NCBI GenBank assembly: GCA_037447605.1
Contig: CM074809.1
Span: 1,652,950 to 1,700,220, forward strand
From: Zygnema circumcarinatum
Lineage: Eukaryota; Streptophyta; Zygnematophyceae; Zygnematales; Zygnemataceae
Direction of reading: 5' to 3'
DNA length: 47,271 nucleotides
A program made the translations under genes and the position numbers. A model generated the notes under the pieces. That model was given only the letters and a program-made list of their open reading frames with translations. It had not been told where the DNA came from and searched no databases. How positions within the stretch are numbered: position 1 is the stretch's first letter; the number at the start of each line of letters is the position of its first letter. Below are positions 11,895-24,586 of this stretch, in pieces.

Positions 11895-12546
11895 GGCTCC
11901 TGCGCGGCCGCGTCAAGGAAGATGCCTCTTCCCTCTGCGAGGGAGCGAGAGAGAAAGAGAGAGAGAGTTAGGGAGAGTGAAAGAACGAGAGGGAGGGGTG
12001 GGAAGCGTAGGGGCCCCTTTGTTGACCTCTTCCAATAAATTTCGTCACGTGTAGTCCGTAACTGGATTCCCCGTTCAACTGTGAACACCAAGCAGAAGTT
12101 GATATGCGCAGCGCACAGAACAGGACTTTAATTGTGAAACGCTGCGTACATGTGAACCGATTAGGGCCCGTTCTATGATATAGGAACACATAGAATAAGC
12201 ACCTGGGGCACGTTACTGCGGCTAGAACAGAACGGAACAGACGCACATGGAACCTCTCCGGCCAGGCGGTCCGGGGTTGAGGGCTCCCTGAGAAAGGTGA
12301 GAGGGGAGCAGAGGCGCTGTGGGAGAGCGCGGCAGCTCCGCGAGAGGGAGGCGTGGGAGGGAGGCGTGGGAGGGAGGCGCTAAGTAGGGAGAGGGAGAGG
12401 GAGAGGGAGAGGGAGAGGGAGACGTGAGAGGACGTGGAGGAGCTACAGGGAGGGGAAGGGTCGGAGAGGAGGTGGTGCGCAACAGGCAGGCAGGGAAAAG
12501 CTCTGAGCCGCCTTTTTAGGGCTTCCCAAATTTGTGCAGAGAAGCC
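11895..12546. promoter_or_regulatory. Bidirectional promoter region, L-GalDH / eIF3l
   Basis: These 652 bp separate the two start codons and must contain both 5' UTRs and promoters. Both ends carry purine tracts: GAGAGAGA at about 11944-11995 and GGGAGA units at 12387-12421. A CACGTG box sits at 12046-12051 and a direct repeat of GGGAGGCGTGGGAG near 12345-12375. No coding exon is visible. Confidence 0.7.
12387..12421. repeat. GGGAGA microsatellite in the eIF3l leader
   Basis: About six perfect GGGAGA units lie 125-160 bp upstream of the eIF3l start codon. The unit is the strand-reversed match of the CCCTCT repeat upstream of HDC1. Confidence 0.85.
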
Positions 12547-15500
12547 ATGTCTTACGAAGACCGTGGTCGTGGTCGTGGAAGGGAGTACGATGACCATGAC
12601 GAACGCTACAATGGGGCAAACCAAGACGTGCACAGCGATCAGTATGAAGTGCCGGATGTTGTGAAGACGTTTGTTTCCTACTTCTACCGCCATATTCGGG
12701 AGCAGAATGTGTACGAGATTCATCAGATGTACGAGGGAAGCTTCAATAAGCTGACCGAGCGGATGTTCACAAATAGTCCGTGGCCGCCTGTGGAGGCCAT
12801 CGCCGCCATTGTAGACAATGACCATGTGTTCTGCCTCCTTTACCGCGAAATGTACTTCCGCCACCTCTATGCCAAGCTGAACCCGACCCTCGAGCAGCGG
12901 ATTGAGTCCTGGGACAACTACTGCCAGCTTTTCCAAGTAATCTTGCACGGAAACGTCAACATGCAGCTGCCGAACTTGTGGCTGTGGGATATGATTGACG
13001 AATTCATCTACCAATTTCAGTCGTTTTGCCAGTTTAGAGCGAGGTTGAAAAGCAGGTCGGACGAGGAGCTTGCCCTGCTTAGGGAGAGTGATCAGGTATG
13101 CCGCCTCGCCTTTGCAACACCTCGCATTCTTGAACGACTTCAATAACCGCGCAATTACATGCTTTTAGTTTTGAATTTAGGTCTCCTGTTTCATTTACTC
13201 GAAACAAATTACTGGTTATTTAGTACATTCGATGGAGCAAGGATATTTTTCTCTTGCTGAATCAAGCCGGTTGTTCCAACTGGCTACAAAAATGCCGCAA
13301 ATTAATCGCAGAGCAAGGTCCCGCGGATAAACTTATTTTTTAGGGTTTTTAAGCTGAGATATTTATTTGCTTACATTCCATTGTTGGCTCAGAATTGATT
13401 TTTTGCGGACATTCACATTCAAATTACGGCATTTAGTGGGCCAACCTTTGTTCCGTTATCCTTTCCAGCCCGTGGTGGAACGGCTGTTACTAGAATGCAT
13501 AGGAGGAATTTCACCTCTGAATCATCGCATTCTGGAGGGAGGGCAGCTTGACTATCATGCTAAGAAGAAGGTGAATTGCTGAGTGCATGACTCACGTTTT
13601 CCGTTTATTTTCGGTCTGCCGTGTCTTACACAGTATTGGAACGTGTATGGAGTGTTGAACTATCTTCAAGCACTTATTGAGAAGTCCGAAATCATTCTGA
13701 TTCTTGACGATGAAGCAGAAGGAAAGTCGAATTTCACTGCGACTGAAGGGTATGATCATCAAGGTGGCAGCAATGTACTCAAGGTTCTGGGCTACTTCAG
13801 CATTATTGGGCTTTTGCGGGTCCATTGTTTGCTGGGCGATTATCATACTGCCCTTCAGCGTCTTGCACCTATTGACATTAGTCGGCCCGGAATATTTCAT
13901 CGGGTTATTGGGTGCCAAGTGACCACCATGTACTATTGCGGCTTTGCCAGCATGATGCTCAGAAGGTGCACAATCCCCCTTTTTATGTATGAATGAGGAC
14001 TCACAGGTTTTAGGTTGTTCTTGTTTGGAGTGTCCTCATGTAGACGGCATATGTTATTGGGGCAGATTGTGTTTCCACTTCTTTCAAAGCATTCAAAAAT
14101 TTACTAGCTCATTTTCTATGAAAGGAAAGGCTTTGTTTTGGTATGATTACTTATCGCATCTTCTTTACACGTGACCAAAACTCTCTTTAGCCCTGCGACA
14201 TAAGAGTTTTTATGGTTAAATCTAGAAGTGCCTCGGACTGCGCTATTGCTATCTTGAATCTGACAAAAAGCTTTTATTTGCAGGTATACAGACGCCATCA
14301 AAGCATTCAATGTGGTTCTCGTTCAGATTTTGAAGCACAAGCAATCGTTGGAGGGGCTTCCGCAGTTTGAACATATTGTGAAAAAGAATGAGCAAATGTA
14401 TGCCCTGTTGGCGGTGTGTCTAGCCCTCTGCCCACAGGGCAAACTTGTCGACGAGAACGTGAATAATCAACTGAGGGAAAAAAATGGAGATAAGATGCTT
14501 CGGATGCAGAGAGGGGACGAGTCTGTGTTTGACGAACTATTTTCTTATGCGTGTCCAAAGTTTATCACACCGTCTCCTCCAGACTACGACGAGCCTCGTG
14601 AAAATTATAATCAGGTGAAGCTTGGGTTTTTCCTTACCTTCTAGGCAATGAACTTTGTTGCCCCTTAGCTTTCTTGCAGTTAACAGCGTTTGAAAATTAG
14701 CACGAAACTCTGCATTTGGTTAGTGAGTTTGGAGGCAGGAAAAACGTGATCAAGAATGCTTTGAGGTGAGGGCGCCATCGGGAAAAAAGAGTAGTTTTTG
14801 CTACATGAATGGATATGTGTTATAAGTAATGAAAAAGAAAAGCTCAAAGAAGTCTTCTTCCGGATTAATGAAGTCCACTTTGAAGCATTGCATTGTTTAA
14901 GTTTAAATTCCACGGTTAAAGGACGATGGACATGTGAGCGGCAGGTTCATGGCCTGACCGGAATATGACGAGTGGAATGTAATGCGATTGTGAAATATGT
15001 GGGATATGCTGCTTAGCAGACTAATAGACGCCTCAAAGGAAACTATTTCTTGTGTAGAAAGACCTGGGGCATGCTTTTTTAAGTGTGACATGAGAGGGAG
15101 GATATGCTCAGCACAGGTGAAATGACGAGCCCGAAGGTAAGCTGATCAAGGGATAGTCATAATTTTTTTATGGGCATGTGCTTGTTTATCTGAACCGGGA
15201 TACGCATGGGGACATACAGGAAGCATACAGGTTGCAATTGAAGCTTTTCCTTGCGGAGGTGCGGCAACAGCAGCTTCTGCCAAACATTCGCACATTTTTG
15301 AAGCTCTATTCGACCATTTCCATTGCCAAACTGGCGTTGTTTATGGAGCTTGACGAGGCAACGTTGAGGTAAGGTCCTGCTGAATGCGCAGTGAATGAAT
15401 GAATGCCTGATGCCCTTAACCCTTCAGTCTACAGACAACTTGGGTCCTACCTGCCTTGGGCCATACAGCTCGTGTCAAACTTGAAACGATGTTTTGAGAG

Positions 15501-16374
15501 TCATATATCCCCCTGGACCCCTGCCCCACCGCGAGTCCGTACTTATGGATGAACAATTGGATGGAGTGGTTTCATTGGGCCAGAACGTCCTTGCTGACTT
15601 ACAAGCATAAAACTCACGTGGTGGACGCGTACGGTGCAATCACGTCAGTTGCTGACGTGGACTTCTACATAGATGATGTATGTGCCAGTCCCAAAATGCA
15701 AATTCTCCCTTTTGCCATTCGTTTTGCGGTCAGTTCCCTCGGCTAGTTCGTAAGCTCCATTTCCATCAGTGTTGGTTATCGTTCTATTGCAATTTATCCG
15801 ATATTACTGGACGGTCAATCCCCTCCCATACTCTCGAGTTGTTATTGCTAGTTGTCACTTCTCCTCTTAAAGTTTTCTGGTATAGGTCAAGAGACAACTG
15901 TGACTTTTCCAGGAGGACCATAGTGCAAGTGATTCTGTAACATCGAAAGAGTGACCGCTGATGAACCGCTGCTTGTCTTGACCAGGACATGATCCACATT
16001 GCAGACAGCTCTGGGGTTCGACGGCATGGAGACTACTTTGTGAAGCATATTACGAAGGTGTGTGTGTCAACTGTCTCCTCGTGATAGGTTGATGGTTGTG
16101 TGATTGGCGATGTGGTGTCCGAGTGGCTGTTCTTTTTCGTCTTAACTGGCTCTTGGAGGAGGTTCAACCATAGGCCTCGTGATAACTCGCTGGGACACTT
16201 TCTTTTTGGCATCGCCTTTTTTCGTGAATGTCGTGCTTCGGATTATTATGATTCGGCACAACGCAAATAGATGTGGAGAACTCGCCCTAACCTTTGCCTT
16301 TTCCTGTTTTCCTGTTGGAGGCGGTGCAGTTCGAAGAAGTTGTCACAGAGCTTGACAGCGTGCAAGTCGAGTAG
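12547..16374 (+). CDS. EIF3L: Eukaryotic translation initiation factor 3 subunit L
   Basis: There are seven exons, 12547-13095, 13634-13965, 14284-14614, 15220-15368, 15584-15677, 15986-16057 and 16330-16374, giving 523 aa. eIF3l is a PCI-domain subunit of the eIF3 complex that loads mRNA on the 40S ribosome in the cytosol. Conserved blocks include VKTFVSYFYRHIREQNVYEI, WNVYGVLNYLQALIEKSE, ATEGYDHQGGSNVLKVLGYF, HCLLGDYHTALQ, KKNEQMYALLAVCLALCPQ, DELFSYACPKFITPS, LLTYKHKTHVVD and ADVDFYIDD. The N-terminus is RGR/DDHDE-rich, as in plant orthologues. The length matches plant eIF3l (about 520-530). Every intron is GT-AG and phases agree throughout. The start ATG at 12547 follows GAAGCC. Confidence 0.97.
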
Positions 16375-16510
16375 GCTCGTCTTTTAGCACAGCGTACTGC
16401 GGGGCCTGCAACTCCTTTAGGGTTCATAGCGGGATTTGTCCACGCAAGTGTCTGCTCCTGTGCGTGCATTTTTGAATCCGGGCAATTCTATGAGCCATCC
16501 TTCCTCGTGT

Positions 16511-16562
16511 TGGTCAGTTGGTTAACTGGTTGATTGTCAGTTGGTTGGGTAATTGGTTGGTG
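16511..16562. repeat. GGTT/GTTGGT-rich simple repeat
   Basis: GTTGGT and GGTTGATTG units recur irregularly in the 3' flank of eIF3l. No function is apparent. Confidence 0.6.
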
Positions 16563-17066
16563 GATTATGTTTCTCAATGCCGAAGCAATAGTACTTCAAA
16601 CATAGCAGAACTTCATGCCAGATGTAACATGTAACATCAATAAGCTTCGACCACAAGACCTTCCTAAGTGCTCGCGAATTAAAACAACACAACCGTCAAT
16701 TTCTTAACCACTTCTATTTTAAGACAAACCAGTGAAATGAAAAGTCAATACACGAAATGGATGTTGGAACAAGCAGCGAAGGAGGTGCCGGCAGCTGCTC
16801 AAGTCATAGGATGACGTCCATTACAAAAATTATCCAGAGATCTAAACGGAAAATCCTAAGAATGGAACCGCGAGACAACGGTTATCTCGCAAAATGCGAC
16901 TCGGCGACTGGCAGCAGCAACTCATCTAAAGCAGTGCAGAAGAAGACATTCAGCATTCTAAGCTTATATCAAATCATACAGCTCTTGGGAACTGTAGGTA
17001 TTATTAACATACTGGTAAAGGAATGTCAGCTAAGCCCAAACCAGTTTCGCCTCTTAAAGGGCAGTT
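16563..17066. other. Convergent 3' flanks of eIF3l and YLMG2
   Basis: This stretch lies between the tail-to-tail stop codons of eIF3l (16374) and YLMG2 (17067). An open plus-strand frame from 16757 runs into the antisense of YLMG2 exon 2 and has no recognisable product. Confidence 0.5.
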
Positions 17067-18304
17067 TCACGCGTACATCGTTGTGTTCAAAATCGAAGAC
17101 AATAGCCCCAGGACCAAGAATGCGAGCATGGGGCTCAAATCCAATGCTCCAAAGAATGGAGGCTGCAAACAAAGTGAGGTTCCTGTCAGGAACCCTGGAG
17201 TACCTAGTGCCTTCCAAGAGAAAAGCATTACTAATCCCTAAAGTATTCTACCAATACTTCAGCGCGTAATTTTGTAGACATTTTTAGAAACCAACGTGGA
17301 TACAGCACATCACTTGGAGTTCGAACATCTCTAATCAATATAAAAACCCGACCTGACTCCAACAAAGTTTGGCACACAATGAGCGAAACGGTAACCTTAT
17401 TAAGGTACTTCACACCCGAAATCGACAACATGAACAGATAGGCAAGTTTGAAAGGACTCTTGCATGACAGCCTAGACAAGACAAAAAGCACACCAGCCAC
17501 TGCGATTTCAGATGAACTATGGACAAATTCGTGGACCAAAAGAAAATTCGGAAGCACCATTACTTCACTCCCAAAACAACGCAACAATCACATGACTCGG
17601 CCAGGAAGAGCGCAGAAACATACCAGAATGTTTCGGAAGAGATTGAGGTAAGGGTCACACATATCGCGCATGGCTTGCAGCGGTTGTCGCTCCCAGTCGA
17701 TGTTCGGAAACCAACTGAGCAGCACTCTCACTAACAGAACACCGCTGTAAAGCTCCAGCCACTTGGCCATGCCACTTGCTACAACCGTCAACGGTGTGCT
17801 GACAGGAGCCGGCTGCCTAACAGCTGCCAAACAAAGAGATCCTAGACCCATAGCAACGCTTTGAGCACTGAGCTGGGCCAAAACATTCGCTCGAGCCACC
17901 AAAAGCGGACCGAGGAGTGAAAGTCCAGCAGCTCCTATCACATTTCCTGCAACCTGTCCAACTGCTCTTCCAACCGCCATGGCTGCCAGGGCCCAGCGTA
18001 GCATGTCTGGCGACGAAAGCTGCTCTGAAGCGCGTTCCTTTCCATCACAATTGTTCAACAACTCTTCAGGAAGAGCACAGCTGCATGATGTGCGCACAGC
18101 GCTCCGCCTGCCTGTCCTTGAACTAGCACCACTTAATGAACTGTAAAGCGTGTTCGTTGACCGCAGCTGCACTTTTTGCAAAGGAAGTGGTGCAAAGGAC
18201 CTGACTAAAACCACCGCATCAGAGCGCCCAGCAGAGCAGGTTGCAGGCCCAAGCGCAGCAAACGAAGGAGCGCAAGCCGCCAGAGTTGTCGCAGAAGTCG
18301 CCAT
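17067..18304 (-). CDS. YLMG2: YGGT/YlmG family plastid membrane protein, YLMG2-like
   Basis: Two exons, 18304-17624 and 17162-17067, encode 258 aa. YlmG proteins are small membrane proteins of cyanobacterial origin in the chloroplast; family members affect nucleoid partitioning and cytochrome b6 maturation. The first 75 or so residues are Ala/Ser/Arg-rich with few acids, typical of a transit peptide. A hydrophobic stretch follows at about 110-150. The YGGT domain covers about 185-258: ELYSGVLLVRVLLSWFPNID, ERQPLQAM, CDPYLNLFRNI and ALDLSPMLAFLVLGLL. The WERQPL..RD.CDPYLNLFRN wording is closer to plant YLMG2 than to YLMG1 as I recall them. The frame is open upstream to 18334, but MATSAT at 18304 has the better context (GCCATGG). 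Confidence 0.9.
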
Positions 18305-18340
18305 GGCTTCCAATCTCACACGGCCTCCAGGCACACGCGC

Positions 18341-18362
18341 GCGAGAGAGAGAGAGAGAGAGA
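18341..18362. repeat. GA microsatellite upstream of YLMG2
   Basis: GAGAGAGAGAGAGAG on the plus strand, about 40 bp upstream of the YLMG2 start, reads CTCTCT in the gene's 5' leader. Confidence 0.85.
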
Positions 18363-18468
18363 TAAGAATAATAAGAGAGAGAGGATAAGGATGGGAGGGG
18401 CCGCCCTTGAAGTCCTCCGGGGGGGTTGCGGGCTCAAAAGCTCAAGTTGACGAGCTCAAAAAATCTCC

Positions 18469-18517
18469 AATTCCGTACGGACCTCTTCTCGACCTCTCTG
18501 CCGTACCGTACGGAATT
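18469..18517. promoter_or_regulatory. 12-bp inverted repeat built on CCGTACGG
   Basis: AATTCCGTACGG (18469-18480) is repeated exactly inverted as CCGTACGGAATT (18506-18517), with 25 bp between. Each arm contains the self-palindrome CCGTACGG. It lies about 165-215 bp upstream of the YLMG2 start. CCGTAC fits the preferred core of plant SBP-box factors; binding is inference. Confidence 0.5.
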
Positions 18518-18544
18518 TTGTCGACCATCAGATTTGGATAAAGA

Positions 18545-18612
18545 CGATATTTTGGGCCAAACCGATACCTTGCCGATATTTAAATACCGATATTTTCAAT
18601 ATTGACGATATT
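18545..18612. promoter_or_regulatory. Array of four CGATATT boxes
   Basis: CGATATT occurs at 18545, 18574, 18588 and 18606, with a related CGATACC at 18563, all on the same strand within 68 bp. The array lies upstream of YLMG2. Its function is unknown; the reverse complement AATATCG resembles but does not equal the evening element AAAATATCT. Confidence 0.5.
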
Positions 18613-19169
18613 ACCATGCCTCCGGGTTTCTTTAGGATTGGTTTTTGGCACTCATTCAAAGATCGTAGTAATGAATTAACGACTTTCTTTTTTTTTCCCA
18701 AAAAGCAAAAATGTAAGTGCAAGAAGGCGGCCAACCGACGATCCTACTTTGCGAGAAAGAGGGGAACAGACCAAGGAGCCGATCAAGGCCAAATTTTCGC
18801 ATTCCGAACAGGATCCGTCTCCCCTACACGGACCACTTTCCGATAAGGGGCGCCCACGAACACCACCCGCAAACTATTGACTTCATAAAATATAAAAATG
18901 AATAGTTTATGACCAATTCCTGGGCAGCGAATGAACTCGCCCCACAAAAAGGAAAGAAAAGATAAAAAATGTGCTCAAGAGGTGTTTAAATAACCTAACA
19001 CAAACGGAAAATCAGCACGATGCCCCCTCTACAAAATCAGCGTCCAGCCAAAGCTGACCTAACCCTAATCCTGGCGACCTCATGTACATGGCTCGCACAA
19101 TTGTACAGCCTCCCTCCTCCCCCCAAACCCTAAACCCCCTCCGGTGGTTCCAGCCCCCCCCAGCGAACA
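18613..19169. other. Intergenic region between YLMG2 and EGY1
   Basis: This should hold the EGY1 3' UTR and the distal YLMG2 promoter. Telo-box-like CCCTAA and CCCTAAA strings occur near 19060 and 19131. No exon is convincing here. Confidence 0.5.
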
Positions 19170-22100
19170 TCACAAGAGAGGCCCTGCGCCGAAGTCGTCC
19201 GCCGAGAGGTCCAACATGGGCAGCAAAGTGAGAACCACGAGGACGAGGACAGCCACAAGGCCTGCCTGCCGCCATGTTCCCACACCTGTCACGTCGTTCA
19301 GAGCAGGCTTCTCTTGATTTCTCTGCACGCCTCCTCAGTAGAAGAATATTAGGTTTAACTACAGGCCAATTTCCGCAGGAGGCTCCATATTGCGCTAGAA
19401 GTTACTCGAAGAAGAAGTCATTAAATAGCATGGGAAAGGTTTCTCCGCAAGTGACTAGGAGTTTAACATTGGAATCAGCAGGATGGATTGTGACGAGTAA
19501 TTTAATCATGGCCACCAGTTTGTTTGATAAACTAACTAACCGCCGTTTGAAGCAACCTTCCCGTGATCCATTTTTTCATCAAAAAGTAGTCGAGAGGTGA
19601 AGTTAGCGCCTCACCTGGACTATAAGGATGTACAGGCCCCATGGAAGTGACAGGGCACCCCCTAGCTGCATATTCCCACCCGTACAACTTCCCCTGCTGG
19701 GTCAATTTCAAGCTAGCATGACCTTACCGCGATTGAGCTCTTACGTTGCAGCCATTTCTCTGCTAAGGAAACGTGTGATGCTGACAACATTGAGAAGGAA
19801 AACTAAAACCGCTCCAGATCACATCATACATAGCATTCCTCCCATAATCAAATTTCATTGGCAAGGCAAACAATTCTCTCAGATGTGCCGACGCAGCTCT
19901 CACCAAGCCTGTCCCGAGGAGGAGGTACGTGACAAGTCCCGATACGTTGAGAACCATCTTTCCAAAACCGGCCTGTACAGCTCCCCAATCGCCTCACAGT
20001 ACAGGAATGGACGGGTTGAGACTGGACGAGGGTGCATCTCTATAGGAGAAATTGGAGGGTGCAGCTGGCTGCTAGACCCCGGAAAGGAAGCAATAACGGG
20101 ACACAAACAATTGCATGACGTAGACAAACTGGACATGTTAGCCAGCTAAGTTACTTATGAGGAGGATGCAGCCTAAACGTGTGACATCCGGTGCAACCAA
20201 ATGAGGAGCGTACAGTACAGCTGCATCCTGGTCTTATTCACTTTTTAAAAAGCTTCCAGAAACAGGAGAGCACCAGCCAGCAAATAACAACGACATAAGA
20301 AGTGGAACTCAGGCACATGGATGGCTTAATTGAGCCACTGAGGGAAAGCTAAAGTTTCTACCGGGCCCCTCTGCATGTTCATTATTTTGACCCACCTGCA
20401 TTGCTCTTCCGCCATCGAGGCAACCCACTGGCAGCAGATTAAAGGCGGTGGTTGTGAGCCCACACCTGTAACAGCCGTTGCTTGGACGATAAATGGGTTT
20501 GCATCGCATCCCTTAGCACTTCGTAGCCATTTACTTTGGACAGCCAAGGAGTACTGCGGACTAGTTTACTGAACAATAGCTGTTTAAAGGACATAATGAC
20601 GTAGCCTTTTTGGGGGGGGGGGGGGGGGGGGGGNNNNNNNNNNCCGTGGTCTCTACTTCAATGAGCCCAAAAACAAAATCGCCTACAACAGCACAGGCTG
20701 CAAAACGACTCACCATCCTGCGATGACCAGAGGGTGGATGGAGACTGTTGCTGCATGCATCGCACTATGCCCCCAGAGCACACCACCCGCCTTTCAACAA
20801 TTTGCTCAATAACCAGACAAAATGGTTTTATCCAGACCAAAGTCTTTCATTAAACAGAATTTGCTTTACCTGATTGCGAAGCAACAATAATTATAAACAA
20901 TAACAATATGCCCATCTAATTCTTTGCTCCTTCCGAAAGGACAGTTGTGCTGCTGAAGACAAAAAAAAAATGAAAGATGTGACTGTGGACAGGGCAGCGT
21001 TGGATAGTTGACATTCTCGTAGTGTATTCAATAGTTCGAACCTTCGAACTAAGGCTGAAGATTGTCCAGCGCTGAAGATCATTAGGACTAACAAGCACAC
21101 AGTTACAGCCATGAGATACAGAGTATTCATTAAAGGGATTCATTCGTTCTGTACGAGGCAGACAATACTCACTCATAGCCAAGAACCGCACTGCAGGCCG
21201 ACCCCATAAGCACGGAGCCCTGGAACAGCAGGCTGGGCACCTGCACCAACTCTCCGCTTCCTTCCGGGGAAACGGTGACTGCTAATCCTAATGCCAACAT
21301 GGCGGCGCTCAGAGAGGCACCAGCCAATGGGCCCGCCATGGAGATGTCAAACTTGGCCTTCCTGTCAGGGCAAACCGACTTGAACTGCAATGGCCAAGGA
21401 ATTTGTTGACTTCAGAACCGGATAATAGATAGCCAGTTCCCATTTCAAGGACAGCTCTATATGCAGGAATCCACTCAAGAAGTTTCTATTAGGAAATCAG
21501 GATAGGACAATAAGAAGCGAACCCATTCATCTGTACAGTAATGAAGTGCAATTATGCCGGAACGCCTCCGTGGCAGACACTGCATATGGACCATTTACTT
21601 GAGGAGTTGCGTGAGAATAGAGCCTACAAAATACCTGTGTGACAGCGCCAAAACTCCCAACAGTGATGTTAGGTACAAGATATGGCACGCCCAACTTTAC
21701 TCCAGAGCGCGCAGCCACTAACCAGTGGCCTATCTCCTGCAACAAACACGCAAGCTCCTCGGCAATTACTGAGCGGTACGCATTGCGAGTTTTGTAGAGG
21801 AGCCATTGTTTGGGAGTCAGAAATCTCTACCAGGGCACTCCAGCGGTAGCTCTGCACCTTACCTTGTGTGCGATCTACTCTGCATACAGTACCACCATGG
21901 TCTGTGAGCATGTTTTGGTTTTTTAAATTGACTTCAATTGAATTAGATTGAACAAAGTCTTCAATAACTCAATTGGTTGAATGAATTTCGGTATTATCAT
22001 TTGGAAATTGGATTGATTTGATTTTTGATATTTCTGTAATCATTTGTTTTACGTCCCCAAAGATGTTGGATGTACGGTTCAATCTAGACAAGTCCACAAA

Positions 22101-24586
22101 AAGCAGTTCAATGACGCCCCAGCACAGAAAATACGAATTGTTCTCCAGAAATTTCTTCATTTATTTTGCTCAATCCGCACTGCACCCCATGACCTACAAA
22201 CGTATTCATTTACTTCAGGCTTTTATACAGGATTCCGCTCTAAGAAGTGCAACTTATGCACAGGTACACCGTTCCTCGTATTGCCACCAGTCTTTACCCG
22301 GTTCACCTCTAATGGTATGCACTGCACTAATCACTAGCCTTCACTCATCACGAGCTCACACTAACTGATGTATAGTGCAGGCCACACCACATTCGTAGTT
22401 AAGTGTGGGGATTTTAGGGAACCTAGGGTTACTTATAAATGTATTCCCTATACACACACTTATAAAAGAATCGTATTCATATACATACAAAGAGACGTTG
22501 TAAACAGCTCACTCTAATTACGCCATAAATATTTCGACAAACAGCAATTAGTGTGGGGCGCTTAAATTGCGTGCCAACACTAATGGAGTGGCCATAATAA
22601 ATATGACTAGTGGTGTAGTGAACATATGCAGAATGTGCATACACAGAATGTGCACTGGCCATCGCCAAACGAATGCCCAGTCTGCAATTGCGCTCCTTTT
22701 CCATGCAATGGCCGTTTGGGCAGGGAAAATCGCTTGCTCAAAAGGCCCTAACGAGCAATCAGCTAGCATCAGCAAATGAAGCTAGTATGCGAAAATTGCG
22801 CAGTAACAGTAGGACTTACCCAACCAATGTAACTCTTAAGATATATTCCCAACTTTGATTATGGGATTGCAGTCATGTCAATGCGAAGTCCTTGAGGGCC
22901 TCAGTGCCAAGTTTTCCGACCTCATTAGACTAGGGGAAAGTTTCTGAACCTCACATGAAAAATCTGCACCCCGAAGACTCCATACGCAAGCGGAAGTGCT
23001 GCCTCCACAAATGGTGCCAGAAGCTCCAGGTCTGGTGGATCAAGAGCATCAGGATTGGGGTCTGTGAAATATTGTACCACTTCAGGGGGTAATCGTGAAA
23101 TCTACGCCAGGAAAACAAGAATCAAACAACTCAGCATAAAAGAAAACAGGAAAGCAACAGCAGTGCTAAATCCATGTCAAGAACTAATGTAAGAAGATTT
23201 ATCCTCAGCTTAAAACGGTTAAAAAATGCAAGCATGCACAATATAGACGGTAGAGCAAAATGCGGATGGCAACAAGGCAGGAGTGGAAACGTGTGATAGA
23301 CTTTGGAACACACCTGAAAACACAAACAAATGAAGTGCATTAAGTAACACAAAATGTTCAGAGGATGAAGCTTAGTTCAAACTAAAATATACGCAACTTG
23401 AGCTAAAGGGAAAGGATATGCCAAGCTCCATCCGTGCAATATCGACTTTTAGTTGGACCCAAAAATAAAAATCTCGTTATCCTCCGTGTTTCAGTCCCTT
23501 TCCGTTCCGCTTAAGTCCCAGCTGATGCAATAGAGTTGCAAAAAGGTTGAAGGCTTCAGCTGCTTGCCTCCAGAGATTTTTAAACATCAAGAACAAACAA
23601 AGTTGAACGCAAACCTGTGAAGCAAGCCCCAACTCCAGGCAAGAGCCAGCTGTCACAATGCCGAGCACAATTGCAATAATGTACTGCCAAACTCTTGTAG
23701 GTGCTCCCAGAGAGACCTCCTTCCGCAGTAACACGAAGCTCACACGAGGTCCTCCTCGACCATCATCCTCTTCAGCATTCGGTTCTTCCACCATGAAAAG
23801 GTCATACTTTTCTTCAAAGAGATCGCGTAAAGTTTTTTGGAGTCGAGCAAATACATCTTCTCGATTTCCTCTCAGGTTTCCAATAAGCAGCACTCCCTCT
23901 CCAGCATCACCAAATGACTCCTGTCCAGTTACCCAAAACGTGGTATACCCAAATACCTTCTCACGCAACAACCTCACATCCTCTTGGTCGACTTTCTCCG
24001 GACCTAAGAGTTCAAGAACTGAGTACGAATCAAATTGCACACTTTTTGAGGCTTCACTCTCATTTTTCTGGTCACCATTTCCTCCACTGCCACCTCCCCC
24101 TTCAGAGTCCGGTCCTTGTGACAGGCCAAACGGCGACTCCTCCTTACTCTTCTCTTCTGTAACTGTTCCCACACCCTTCCGCTCGCCTTTGTCACCATCC
24201 CCTCCATCCTGCCCGGCCGAACATTGTATTGACCTCTCGAGCCTGACTCCTTTGTTGTTTCTACTTGTACGTCGCCCGACCTCACAAGTCAGTGACCATC
24301 TCTCCGAGCTGAAGAACTCTGAGCACACATTTCGGACTGTGTGACCAAGCGCTCTCCTATTCATGCTCAGCCCTTTGCTCTCCCAGAGTGCCAAAACTCT
24401 ACCATTGGAGCTGAATTTCCGGCTCTCAGTTCTGCTACCAATGCGCTTCCGATATAGTGAGCTGGAGTAATGCTGAAGCTTACCGGCCTGCTCCACCATT
24501 TGTATCTGCCTCGGCATTGCTTGCTCATATCCTAGCGACGGCACCAGCTGTGAAGGAGACACCGTACCTAGGGCTTGAGAGCACAT
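19170..24586 (-). CDS. EGY1: Plastid site-2-protease-like zinc metalloprotease EGY1
   Basis: There are nine exons, 24586-23615, 23101-22955, 21736-21635, 21384-21173, 20764-20714, 20465-20396, 19972-19904, 19665-19615 and 19322-19170, giving 608 aa. EGY1 is an intramembrane M50 metalloprotease of the chloroplast needed for thylakoid development and pigmentation. A Ser/Arg-rich N-terminus looks like a transit peptide. The EGY signature GNLRG is at 236-240. The zinc site HEIGH (373-377) is split, H ending exon 2 and EIGH opening exon 3. The second metal motif is CLDGG with D512. Multiple hydrophobic helices follow, and the tail has the EGY1-type LNDVTGVGTWRQAG and LVVLTLLP. The upstream in-frame GTG at 24628 is not preferred. 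The assembly gap falls in intron 5; coding is unaffected. Confidence 0.95.
20612..20643. other. Poly-G run and 10-N assembly gap
   Basis: 22 G residues (20612-20633) run directly into ten Ns (20634-20643). The gap is inside EGY1 intron 5 (20713-20466), so its true length is unknown but no exon is missing: exons 5 and 6 join in phase at the Trp codon before CGLTTTAFN. Confidence 0.98.

Noticed and set aside
16757-17269. Plus-strand frame of 170 codons
   Set aside because: It overlaps YLMG2 exon 2 in antisense, has no family resemblance and no splice or start-context support.
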